From: Linepithema humile
Lineage: Eukaryota; Arthropoda; Insecta; Hymenoptera; Formicidae
Direction: 5' to 3'
Length of the DNA: 64,000 nucleotides
Assembly (NCBI RefSeq): GCF_040581485.1
Contig: NC_090129.1
Location: forward strand, 34,892,764 to 34,956,763
Under the pieces are notes generated by a model. That model saw nothing but the letters and a program-made list of their open reading frames with translations, did no database searches and was not told the origin of the DNA. Below, piece after piece: positions 14,101-26,900 of the stretch; the first letter of the stretch is position 1; every line of letters starts with the position of its first letter. Made by a program: the position numbers and the translations under genes.

Positions 14101-17100
14101 CGATACGGCTATTTGCGTCGTTTCCAAAGAAAAAAAAGGAAGAAAATTTTTCGATCAAGCTCAAGACACTATTATTGTCAGAATGGTCAATTTTTATACA
14201 ATTTTATGCCATGGAAAAAAACACAAGAAACAAAATAGTACTTGTATGTAATATTCAAAGTAGAATACTTAATATAATCAACGAATGCTATTTTGCAATT
14301 GACCATTGTTCTTGAACGTTTAAGCAATTTAAATTTTCGCCGAAGAAAAACACAAGGAGCTTTATTGTGCTAATAATCTGATCAGTCCATTCCGCGTCAC
14401 GGCTTTTCCTATCGACAAAATTATCGTCTTTGTTTTACTGATTCGTCGCAGTATCGACTAGGTGCGAACAAACAAGTAAATTGCTTTAATTCTCACGGAA
14501 AATTCTCCGCTGTTAGTTGTGTCCAAATAAGAACTACGAAATTGGTTGCATAACGCGCATAAAATAATGTAATATTCCTGGAAGAGGAAAGTCTCAGCTT
14601 CGGACACTCATTTCTTATTTCATCAACTTACAAAAATGGAGATATTCGGATAGGTTGCACCAATGCAATAAAGTCTGAAAAAATCTAGAATCTAGAACCG
14701 ATAAAATTGCGATATCAAATTATATTTAGTGTGGAGTGTCGGGGCGCAAAAAAACATCACGAATACAGGACAAAATTACAAAAATGTTGCGGTGATTCTT
14801 TTCTGACCGAATTGTTTCTGTAGTTTTGTCCTGTATAGATTTGTAATGTTCTTTGCGCCCCGACACTCACCCTTGTTTCTCACAACTCTTTTTTCAGTCG
14901 TTTCTTTCTCAATACGTTTACATGATATCAAATGAACTATCTGTAATTAATTACTACAATAATTATTAACTAATAGTAGTAATACTGATTCACTAACTAA
15001 TAGTTGGTAATTAGTAACTAATTACTAATCATTCCAACATCTCGATGAATCTGTCAATAAATGAACCATTATCGCGATCATTAAAAACAATTGCATGTAA
15101 ACAACGCTTGAAAACAATTGCTGATGGAGTATTAATTATTAATTATTAGTAATTGCTTGTTTTCAAGCGTTGTTTATGTACAATTGTTTTGAATAATCAT
15201 ATTGATTAATTTATTGACAGACTCGCCGAGATGTTGAAACAATTAATTAGTAACAATCATTAAAGAAACAATTGCATATAAACAACACTTGAAAGCAAGC
15301 AATCGCTGATGGAGTCGCATTCCGTCTCTCCAGGTAACAGATTTTTGCCTTTGTTTCAACATCTTTATGTTAAACAAGTGCATTCTCTCACGATGTGCTA
15401 TCGACGCAGTAGCCATAAATACACGGCCTGACGAAATCTTGGCGTGTACTTTTTCTCGACGACCTCTGTACGGTTCATAACATCAGCCGTCAATTAACCC
15501 CGATCAATCGTGATTCGGTCGCGATACAAAGATGGGGGAATATCATGGAGGGAAAAAAACACGCTCGTACATACGACTGGGAAATGATGTTCGATTGCAC
15601 CAACGCTCGCGAGCGACACGTGCGAAGCGCAGCGTAGCTGCACGTGCGGATCTTCGGCGAACAGCACGGCCATGTGGAACAGATAGGTCAAGTTCATGAC
15701 TATCACCTTGATAATGGCGTTACACTGACATTGCTCGAAAACACTCGCGTAGATAAAGATGAGAGGCGCAAACCAGTGTCGCGTATTGAAATAAATAAAC
15801 ATCAAATAACTGCGAGGATTGCAATAACATTGCAGACATAAGTTTATTTTAATCGTCAACTTATCTTTCAATTGGAATCGCATTACTACGCTCTAAAATT
15901 TCAATAACAAAGCTTTACTTAGTAGAATTTTAAATTCTAAAAATATTTAATCGCGGCTTTATAATTGAAATTCTTTGATGTTAAAAATTAAGAATTTACC
16001 GAAAAGAGTGCAGTTTTATCAAATCTTTGCTAAGAGAAAATCAACTCCTCCAAGTTTGGCTTAAGAATATACAGCCAAAAGAAAATGCACAAAAGCTGCG
16101 CATCCTACAGAATAAGGATCAACTATATAAATAGTGAATATGCGATAAGAATACTGATTTATGATAATATTTTATACATAAAAAAAATTATTTTTTACGA
16201 GACTTATTTGTCCGACGTAATTATACATGATGAACTGGAAGTCTTAAACAGAGAGAATTGTGTTTTTCAGAAATCCGACTTTCAACCGCTAAAAGTAACT
16301 GTTCGTTAAAAGTAGTTCTCACCTTCTATGATATATTGAATACTGAATCAAAGCTCACATGGCAATGTTTATCGCTAACAGACTTGTTAGTGTAGCAGGG
16401 GGCAGACAGATTAAAAAAATAATAATTCGCGATTCAGCGAATTAATATTCAACCAACTCACGTTGCTCAGCGTGTGCAGGCTGTGCATATTCAATGACAC
16501 CTTCTGTTTTTCAATAACTCCGCTCAACATATGCAGACGAGAGTCTAACACTTTGCGCCTTAGAATGGTAAATACGCAAATATATCACGAGGTACATTTA
16601 TGAAGTGCATACATGCACACTTCACACTTTTCTCATTGCTACAAATCGCGAAATTTTAAATGTTTAAGATGTTCCGTAAATCTGAGAAGTTATTCTTTTT
16701 TCGATTTTATTGTTGGGATTTCATCAATCGTAATTACTAAAATATTTCATTTATTACAACAAATAAAAGTTTGCTAAGTATGTTAAAAAACATAATTCAC
16801 AATTGATAGTTTTATCAAGCATGACATCTCTATTACATATTTCTTAGAACCCGGTGTATAATTCTTGTACCATTGTAATTCTTTTACCACGGTAATGTTT
16901 CTTTGCGATTTTGGCTCGTCATCTCGTCGCTCGTCTAATCCTCACCTCACGTGAATAGATTTGTACGAATAAAACTCAACAAGAGAATCTCATTTAATAC
17001 TTAAATGTTAACAGATATTCACGAATTTTTCTGTATTCAAATTTTATTTGTAAGCATCGTAAATTGAAAAATGATAAAATATCTTTCCAAGTAATTATTG

Positions 17101-20100
17101 AAATTCATAATTTTTGGACGATCTGCAAATAATCATAAAAGACACGATAATGCTGGCTTTCAGGCAATGTCAACTTTGAATGTTGTACGCACTTTCCGAT
17201 TGTGCGCGCTTATTTCTGACCTTCCTCGCGGGAGCAATAGGAAACCTACTGGTAGAACCCCGTCGTTTGAAGTTGTTAGAAAAGATTACTAGCACATCTT
17301 CGCTTCAACTACTTTAAGTAGATGAAGACTAGAATATTTCATTGTGTTTGAAACGGAAAGTTACGTGCGACGGGGAATTTATCTTATCTGTAAGGATATT
17401 TTTCTTGAAAAAACTATCAAATGTACACTTTTTTCCAAAAAAGAAAAATCAGTATTATCATCAATAAAGTACATTTATTGTGATATCCAATTATAAGACA
17501 CACACATGTCAGTTGAAAAACTGTTTCTGCTCAAATATTATAGATACCGAACAGAGTATTTAAAATTTGGCATTTCTCGGACATTATATAGACCGCGCGC
17601 TGGCTGACGTAAACGCTGTTTAAGGTGGGAAATGTAAAACGAATGAATATGAATACCTTATCGGGATGCTTACTTTAGAAGTAAGTGTGCTTTGCATACT
17701 GTGCTTTGCATACTGTGCTTTGCATACTGTGCTTTGCATAGTACGCAGTAGTAACGACTGTGAGATAGACCGTGTTTGTTCGTTCCTCGCTGACGTAGAT
17801 ACGGAGGGATACAAGAGGGATTCGTATGATATTTCGATATTTTCAATTTCAAAGATGCAATATCAAGCCCCAGGCACAAATTTAACTTCAACTGGATCTT
17901 ATTATTCTAAACACATGGTAAGATTTTCTACTGACACATGTTTATATAACATTTATATTCGCTAGGCTTACAGCTTTCAACTTGGCTTTTCATGATGAAT
18001 AATTTAAAAATAAAATGGTAATTAATTTTTTTTAAATAACGACGGAAAAAAACCTGCCTTCAATTGTTATTTCATCCATTTCATCCATCATCACAATCAC
18101 TACTTTCAGATGTATCAAACAAATTTCTATAATAATATTATATCTGTAAATATCGTGAATGTTTATAAAAATTTTCATCAATTTTATTAGATACGCTATT
18201 ATTTTTATTTATATCAAAAACAACTATTGCGTCATCTTTTAATGATATAATTCAACTTTTTTATCGCAGATTGTAAATCTGAGACTAATTGTTGTCAATG
18301 GCACTTTTTTGAAGAATTATTGTTTTGCGATGAACCGATTCATTATTCATGCAGGAAATGTTTCAATGTATATCTCTTCTATGTTTTTATTCTGCATAGT
18401 TATTACGCATATAATTATATTAGAATATAAAGTATTAAATAGCAGAAAAGCACTTTTTGTATTTATTTTATTTAAATTATGTTTCAAAAGTCAACTTTTT
18501 TGGCATATCGTTCTATCAAAACGCGCGTTCCACAAACTTATAGCGTCCACAGCATTATGATTCGCAGCAATATATTACATGTCGTAAATGAAATTGATTA
18601 AAGCGAGGCGTATTCTTTGAATGGAATCGTTCCAAGTTCACCGGGGTGGGGGTGCGTGTCGTTTGAAGACCTTTTGATCGGCGTTCTCACACTCGAGAGA
18701 TTAACACTCGTCCTTGTTAATATAAAATATCGCTATAAAAAGAATACACGCTTTTCGCAGTGATGCATCAACGTGTTTAATGAATGACAATAAATAATGT
18801 TCTTTATGTAATAGAATTATAAGATGACTCATAAAACTATGAAACGTCCGAGACTAACGCGTAACATAATGGCAAAATGACATTCGCGAGTCCACTTGTT
18901 TTCTTGAAAATATTAGTAATTTATCCTTCTCTTGATTTTCAATATTATATAAGTTTCAATTTTTATTAATTAACGAATATTCATTCCAGAGTTGATTCGT
19001 AATTCAATTATGTCTTGATATGTTTTCTCCTGTTTGATATTTCTTTTACTACTAAATTTATAGATTTACTATTAAATTTTACTATTAAATTATAGATAAT
19101 TAAAGTATCTCAACAATCCCATCGCATTTTTACTAAAAACTTTGAAAGTAAATCAAATAACTGTTCGTTAATTGACAAAAGTGCGAGTATATTTCTGAGC
19201 GTATTTAAACCATCTTGCAACGTTAGTCATGTTCGGCTCTTATTAGCTTTAATATACTTTTTAATGATTCTAATTTGTCAAATTATACTAACATTGAAAA
19301 GAAAATTTTATTTTACTTCACGTATTTTATCTAACTTACTTATTCGCATTTAAAAATGTATACTTCAGCATATGTTTTTATCGTAATGACGGTTATTTGT
19401 AATCAACATAGAAATAATTTGTTTCTTATTTAATGATAAAAATAACACGCAAATTGCAAAGTTGCAAACAACTAGAGCCAGTTATACTATAGCTAGTTTG
19501 CGCATAAACGGTATATGAGTGACTTATTGGCGAGGCCAATCACTTTCTTTTTTCAAGCATGATCGATCGGAATTCATGCAAATCATAAATTTGTCTCAAA
19601 TGTTGCTAAAAACTTGGATAAATATTGTTATACTATTTTTGACAGACAAAAGATAGATGCTAGTATATAATATATACTAGCAACATATCTGTCAGTTCAA
19701 GCAGATTGATTTCACAATGCTAAATCAGCAAACTGTTATTATCGCAATCGTTGTTCGCAATTACAAAATGGAAACAGAATCGTCAAAATTGCGATTAATG
19801 AAATACGAAAAAAAGAACGATGCAAGATCGTCTTAAAAACTTTATAAACCTCAGGCACTCTCACTTTTCAAAGTATTAATATAATAATAATGTCATGCAT
19901 TTATAATAACGACTATACATTATGTTTCTTAAATAATTAATTAAATTTTTGCTAATTTTAATTTTTCAGTTTCGCACTTTTGTACAAAGTTTGTACGACA
20001 AACCTTTCTTTCAAATTTTATGAATTTTTTCATCTGCTTTAGATATCGCGTCTCTGTAATTCTTAGCACAAAAAAATTTTAATTAATTCACCTTGATCTC

Positions 20101-23100
20101 AAATAAAACAAATTGAAGGCCGAGAACTATTTTATTCGCAGTAGATTTGCAAAGTTCTTGAACTCTAAAGTGATTGAAAATCAAACGATTGAGAATCAAA
20201 CGAATTATGAAAATGTAAAGCAGCGTACAAAAATTCATATGTGTATAATGGAATTATAAAACATTGATTTGTGTGTAATGAGTAATTCTTTATTTTCTTC
20301 CACTTTTTCCAATTTAAAACTCCGATAGCGAAAGCTTTTGTTGCTAATTGCAGACAAGTTTCGGCTGAAAAAGGAGAACGTCTGAAATGTCATTTAATAC
20401 GATATGTCGTGGAAAGTTCGATGATGACAAGCATACAAGATTGCTTGGTAATTTGCACTTAAAAAAATATCGATTTCTTCAGTGACATGAAAAAATGAGT
20501 ACAAACTTATATTGAAGAAATGTAAAAAAGTTTGGAATTTAAACCCATATAAAAAAATTAAAGAAATAAAAATTATATTTATTTGTCTTGCATTTGCAAA
20601 AAAATTATATTCGTATATTAGTCTAAAATAGCTTTTCGTAAAGAGCTGCCAAACCTCGCGCGAGCGTTTGTCAATATTCTCCTATAATAAAATAACATAT
20701 AAAACTAAATAATTGATATAACTAAATTTATTAATTAAGTAAATTCTTTTAAAAAGTATAAAACCAACAAGCAGTATCAAATGTTGCCAAGAGCCCAAGT
20801 CAAGAATATTGAAAAAAATCGTCTATCGCCTGGTCGTAGCACGAACTGCGGGCAAACTGTATAAAAGGACTCGCGGCTAGAGAGACAGGAAGAAAGAACA
20901 ATTTGAGGCTTCCACGGCAAGGATGTGAAGCATACGTGCGGACAGGCATGTACGGAGACAGGACTGGCTATATTGCAAATATGGTCGAACGAGGTCGAAC
21001 GTCTCGAACCTTCCATGGGCGCTCGAGACTGCGCCGTCAGAACCTTCCTCGACAAGCATCGCGATAGAAGACAAATGTCAATTCGATCACGCTATATGAT
21101 CCTTTAACGAGGATCGGAATCATGCACCAACTGAACAATATTTAAGCACATTGCGAATAATTTCGCGTTACTTAAAAAAGATACAATTTCAAATATTTAT
21201 CAAATTGTTGTCAAATTTTGATAATTTTTAAAATCTTTTTTGCATTATGTACATAAATATTCACAAATATCAAATACTTTTCATAGTATTACTTTTTATA
21301 GTACAGTTATTGGATATCGCAAGAATATATAACATTTCCGAACGTGACATATATTGAAACGCATTTTACGCACAATATAAATACAGATGTTCCCGCAAAA
21401 AATGTGTGTGATAAAGAATATTTATTTTAAAAAATCTGTCCCATTAAGTTATTATCGGAATGTATTGATACGGAACATATTTGACAGCGATAAATTAGAG
21501 TTTCGTAACGCAAAACATTCGTTGGAGATAAATCCATGGTTCATAATTTTCAAATTATTTTCAGATATTATAAGAAAAAAACTGATTTTTTAATTGAAGT
21601 ATCTCACCCAAAATAAAGCCTATAAAACATATAATTGAGAGTTAAGAATTGAAACCATTAAACATCTCATGCAATTCTCTCATCTTTTACAAGACAAAAA
21701 AGCAATCATCACTTGGAAACATTTTTGTAGTTTCATGACAACTAAAATTGAATAAATTTCAATAAAATAAGTTAATTTATTAGGCACTTATTCAATAGTT
21801 AGACATATTTGCGATCACTGATCAAGTAACTCCCAAGAGAGTTTATAAAGCCTGAAAGCAATAAAAAAAAAATAAAAAAATTTACAAATTGAAGAAAAAA
21901 AGAGAATATAAAAAATAAATAATGAAATAAAGCTTAGAGATTACACGGAGAACCACGGGAGGCAAAGTTCGGAAAAATACATAAAAATTTAATGATCAAT
22001 TCGCATCCAACATAAAAGTACACATATCTCTGAGTTCGCTCTCTGCAGGAGAGTTGGCGAAAACTCATTCACTATACAAATAAAATATATCCTAGATAAT
22101 TTTAGCTGGCCATTAGCGTCTTCCGACAAGTTAAAGAAATGTAAAAATAGAAGGAATTAATCTAATATCTAACCGGTTAGATGACGCTGATGCAACCGGC
22201 ACAGCGTTCAACCGCTCGTTATCTTTCATATTCTCGCCGTGTGTAACACCGCGTGGTCTCACCAATCTCTGTGATAATTTCGCGCATACACCGGCGGCAC
22301 GGGCACAGCCCCGTCCCGCCGCGCCGTTTCGAGTGGCGTCGCGGCGCGCTCTACCACTACCATCCCTACCACGAACACGCGACCCAGAAGAAGAGGGGAC
22401 GCTTATGCCCGCTGCGGCTTATATATAAAAGAGACAACCCCCCGAACCGATTAGCAAAGTTCCCCAAACACACGTAACACGTAACACCAGACTTTTTTCC
22501 ATGTCAATCGAGTTTTAAGAACACACAGCGATAAGACGAAGCGATAAGACGAGGCGATAAGCATCGACACGAGGTGCAAACGACAACAAATCTATTGCGG
22601 AGAAGGACAGAAAAAAAAGGACACGTGGAGGATAAGTCAAGAGATTCTTGAACTCGGTCTCGATCGGCGGATCGCCAGGAATTTTGGCGACGTTGTCACG
22701 AGATCGCGCTGGCACAGCAAGGCATCACGTCGCCGAGGATCAGCCAGAGCGGACACGCTCAGCGAAACGTACGGACGAAAGGGTCGTAATTGGCGAGGAG
22801 AAAAAAAAACGCGAGCGAATCATCGCTGCGTTTCTTCGTAGCGGAAATCTTTAAACTGCGAATTCGTAGGCGAGAACAGCAGGAGCGAGCCGATAACTAT
22901 ACATCCGCAACACCGAGAGAGCCCGACGTGTGGAGTGGGTGCGGCGAAGGTGGCCGCCAATCACGCAGACGGGCTAAAGACGTCATTTAGGCCCCGATCG
23001 TTTCCCGCATCGCATCTCGAGGGTGCGTAAGCACACATCCGCACACACCGGCACCGACGGTCCGACCAAACGCACTCTCACCCAGTGCAACGCATGCACG

Positions 23101-23956
23101 CACCCGCACACACGTACGCACGCACGCGAAGCAGCGTATACGGCGGCGCACATACAGCGTATTGAACGCGATCGATCAAAAGCGCACTAGGGAGAAAGCA
23201 CGACCGAATCGACCGCATTCGCTATCTGACGAGGAGGAGGAACGACGAGGTGAAGACAACGGCGTACTGCGTCGTCCAACTGTCATTCTGTCACCGGCGC
23301 CGAGAGAGAAAGAGAGAGAGAGAGAGAGATAGAGACCCGCTGTCATAACAGAACCACGTGTGATCGGCCAGTGACGTACGCGCGCGCGGAACAACGAGAC
23401 AAACGAGAGCACGTAGCACGACGCACGCTCGCACATACGTACATAAGCAGAGCACGCACGCACATTACGCACGTTACGCTACCTTCGTTAACCACCTACG
23501 CACGCATTCGCCGGCCGACCGAAGCGCACTGCAAGCGCCGGCCGCGCAACGACGAGAGAAGAGCCGCGGCGACCTACCCTGGCCGCCGCGTTTCATCGGC
23601 GTCGCCCGCGAGGGGCTCGCCAAGCGGAAGTAACGCTGCTTCGCTGCGAGATAAGCGGCCGATAACCTAACCGGGCATCACGTCGCGCCAGCGGACGAGG
23701 ACGCGCAGCGCGCTGTACAGAAATCCCGACACGTGTCGCGAGACACGAGAGAGAAAGAGTGAGAACAACGTGTAGCCGACACCGCCGCCGTCGTCGTCGT
23801 CGTCGTCGTTACCCCCAGTCATCGTCGAGCCCCTTCCCCCCTACACGCTGACAGGATGCCGAACTCGCAAAGAAGACAGATGATGCAGCCATGGCCCCTG
23901 TGCCTGGCGCCCTTCGCGAAGAAAAAGGTAAGACTCATCGCAAAATTGTATGCCTC

Positions 23957-23987
<31 letters not shown>

Positions 23988-26900
23988 CACTCCATTCTCC
24001 TAGATTTCTCTTCGCGACAGCCGCGTCTGGTTTCCCCGGCAGGAGCCGGCTGCTGGTTCCGCACACCCCCCGTCCTTCTCCTCGCCTCGGCGCCTGACGG
24101 TCACCCTCTCACTCACTCGCTCATTGATTCACTGACTCACTCACTCACTCACTCACTCACTCACTCTCTCTCTCTCTCTCTTTCTCTTTCCCGTTCTCCA
24201 TCTCCTCCTTCATACCTTCCCCACCCTTAGACTTCTGGAAATTTCCACTGCACTGGCAGCAAGCGTCTGCCGCCTTTACGACACGTTTTTTCGCGACTTT
24301 CCGGCCGCAAACTCTCTTTTCCCGGCTTGTCCTTTTTTTTCTCTCTATATTCTTACCTCTTTCTCTCTCTCTTTCTCTTTTTGCTTCCCTTCCCTCTTCC
24401 CAAGTCATGACATTGTCTACGGACTTTCCGTTCCCTCTTTAGTTCGCAATTCGCTGATTACGAATCGTTGGATTTTTCATTACGTAGATATTGTATATAG
24501 ATCATTTTCTCACTATAAGAAACATAGGAATATAGTTTATCAAATGTGAAAGTATGTCAAATCAATATAATCGCTAAATTACAATTACAGTTACGAAAAT
24601 TTTGCAATTCTAATGTAATAACACATTAAAGCTGTCGCACTGAATTTCAATTATTACGATTGATTTACATAATTATTCCGTTCAACGATTCGTACATTCT
24701 CTATCGATGCGATTTCTTTTCATCGTTCTTCGATGTTCTTATTGTTTCGTGCCTGCAATTCCCGACTACGGCTTCGAAGGATCTATATTTAACGAGCGGG
24801 AATCGCATGTTGGCTCGCAAAGTCATGGCCTCACGATTCTTTCGATCACGACATCGCGCTAACATTAACGTGCTTTTGCAAATAAAAAACCGTTGAAATT
24901 TTACGTATCATTCGAATCAATCTTAAAGCAGCGTTAAACTCCTTAAAAAAAAAAAAACAGATAACAATATTGTCTACAAAATTTTATGCTGCTATGAAAT
25001 TGAGAAGAACAACGCGGATAGGTGTAAAAACTAGAAATGGAAGCCGATCTAATTTCGCTGACTCCGACTTTCGAGGCTGTAAACACGGAGGAGTACATCT
25101 GTTCGGCACGAGGCAACGTAAGAGATCATCCTCGGATGATGCCTTTAGCATCAAAAGCTAGATTTACCGAAATTATACCAGTTTCGATCCCCGGCTTTAA
25201 AGGTCACGCCACTTCGAGACTTCGAAGTCGCGTTTCGTCCGAAGCCTCAGCAGTGAGATCAGTCAAAACCTGGTCATTCGGAATTCCATGCCGATTATTT
25301 CGCGAGTCGCGATTTTCACTGGTCGCCATGGATGACGTTCTTTACGTAGCAGCCTCGTGGAAATATCGATCGGCATGCGCGCGCACCAGGTATAAGGCCG
25401 AACACAGAACGGTCACATATTGTTTATTCGAAAAACAAAAGTTGTATTTTGGCAGAGATAAGAAAATGTCCGATTATCATACGTACAACGATATTATGCA
25501 AAAGTGAGCGAACTCGTGAAGTAAAAATACAAAAATAAAATATACACACAGCTGATTGGCACCACATTAATGTTGCGTCCTCGAAATGATACCGGACGTA
25601 ATCGCGGTGACGATTATCGTTGTACATTCATTGGGCTGTTTATACAGAACGCGCGATATGCACTTCTGTTGGTACATAATGAACAAACGCGGAAATTTCC
25701 GAAAGCGTAGTTGAGCGATGCGCAAGTACTTGATTTTAGAAAAGATAAGAAACAAGGAAAGTGGAGCAATGTTGAAAAAAATGTATTTAGTAGTTTTATT
25801 TATTCACAACATATTTGTCGCATATCTGATATTTGTGATAAATATATACTCGTGACACATCTCAATTTAAAGCGAGAGAAATGTTTATTCTTGCAGCAAA
25901 TTTCATGATTGAATCGGGAAATACGTTCGCCCACATTAACCACATCTAAAATCGCGAACATCCTGTACATACGGTTTAAAAATAAGCGGTATCACATTGC
26001 GCGCCGACGAGTTATCACATTTCATCAAGGGTAAACGCAAACCTATCAAATTAAATTTTGTTTCATTCCCGAGAAATGCTCCTGTGGAATAATTAATTCA
26101 AAGCGAAATCAATCAAAACTATTGACCAGTCCTGGGCTTTATTTTGAACTTTTATTTTATTCGATTAGCGTAATTATTTTTAAACAGATTAATTTATTTG
26201 GATGAGTAAAAACTATTTAATAAAACTTTTTAATCACACACATTTTGTTATTTGATTTTTTTGGTCAACAAATTGTTTATCTTATTTTTATATTTTAATC
26301 AATCTATCTATTAAATAATCTTGCAAAATACTTTCTTACTTTTAATCAAATTATTAAAAGTAATGAAGTAACGATATAATAAATTAATTAACTATCAATT
26401 TAATTAAGATTTTGTTATTGAAACAATAAACTAAATAAAAATTGTTTTTGGAATCATTTATCGAGATAACACAAGTCAAAGTAGTTATGAATAATATTAT
26501 CTTTCTACGTTGCCGTCACGACTAAAATGAGAGAAATTTAAAATATGACTTGTTATTTTGTACTGTAAATAATAATTGCCCAGATCTGTTCTTGTTATTG
26601 CAGCATCAGGTTGAAATTTCGCAGAACGATCATCGTTCATCGGAAAGATCTCGAACTCTCTTTTGGGATTAAATAATCTGTCATTATGTTCATAGATCAC
26701 CTTCCAGATGGCTCGGTGCTTATCTACCTAAGGATACAGTATCGAGAGAAAAATATCGATACTATACTTATCGGAAGAAACGAATCCATGTATTTATACC
26801 GGAAAAGAAGTATCGATAGCAATAGATATTGCAGTTACATTCCTGAAAAATTTGATTTTTGCATTTTTCATTTCTTACTACATCATTTTTCACTCTTTTA

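Larger units (their letters stand above)
8169..22419. other. Distal part of the Roc2 intron, up to the Tret1 promoter
   Basis: This is AT-rich intronic DNA. It contains two foldback elements (14.7 and 15.0 kb), a 14-bp tandem repeat (17.7 kb), a 25-bp palindrome (19.66 kb), a decayed coding stretch (11.4-12.0 kb), an orphan ORF (15.5-15.9 kb) and a TATA-like site (20.86 kb). Those are listed separately. Elsewhere, for example 8.3-10.9, 12.0-14.7 and 18.0-20.8 kb, I see nothing beyond AT-rich sequence. Confidence 0.6.
22253..24400. other. GC- and CpG-rich island over Tret1 promoter 1a and its leader
   Basis: Base composition jumps from AT-rich to GC- and CG-rich here. The island covers the TATA box at 22,420, a long presumed leader and the first coding exon, with (GA)n, (GT)n and (ACTC)n(TC)n tracts. 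Several open frames run through it but none resembles a protein. They are best seen as leader or intronic sequence. Confidence 0.7.

Noticed and set aside
17686..17741. CRISPR-like repeat array
   Set aside because: Units are contiguous without spacers in a clearly eukaryotic sequence; no CRISPR array exists in the window.
22253..23670. Several ORFs in the GC-rich leader of Tret1
   Set aside because: Arg/Ser/Pro-rich frames on both strands without domains, expected from GC-rich simple-repeat DNA.
23928..24230. Continuation of the exon 1a frame into Cys-Val and Ser-Leu repeats
   Set aside because: It is translation of (GT)n and (TC)n intronic repeats after a strong GTAAGA donor.
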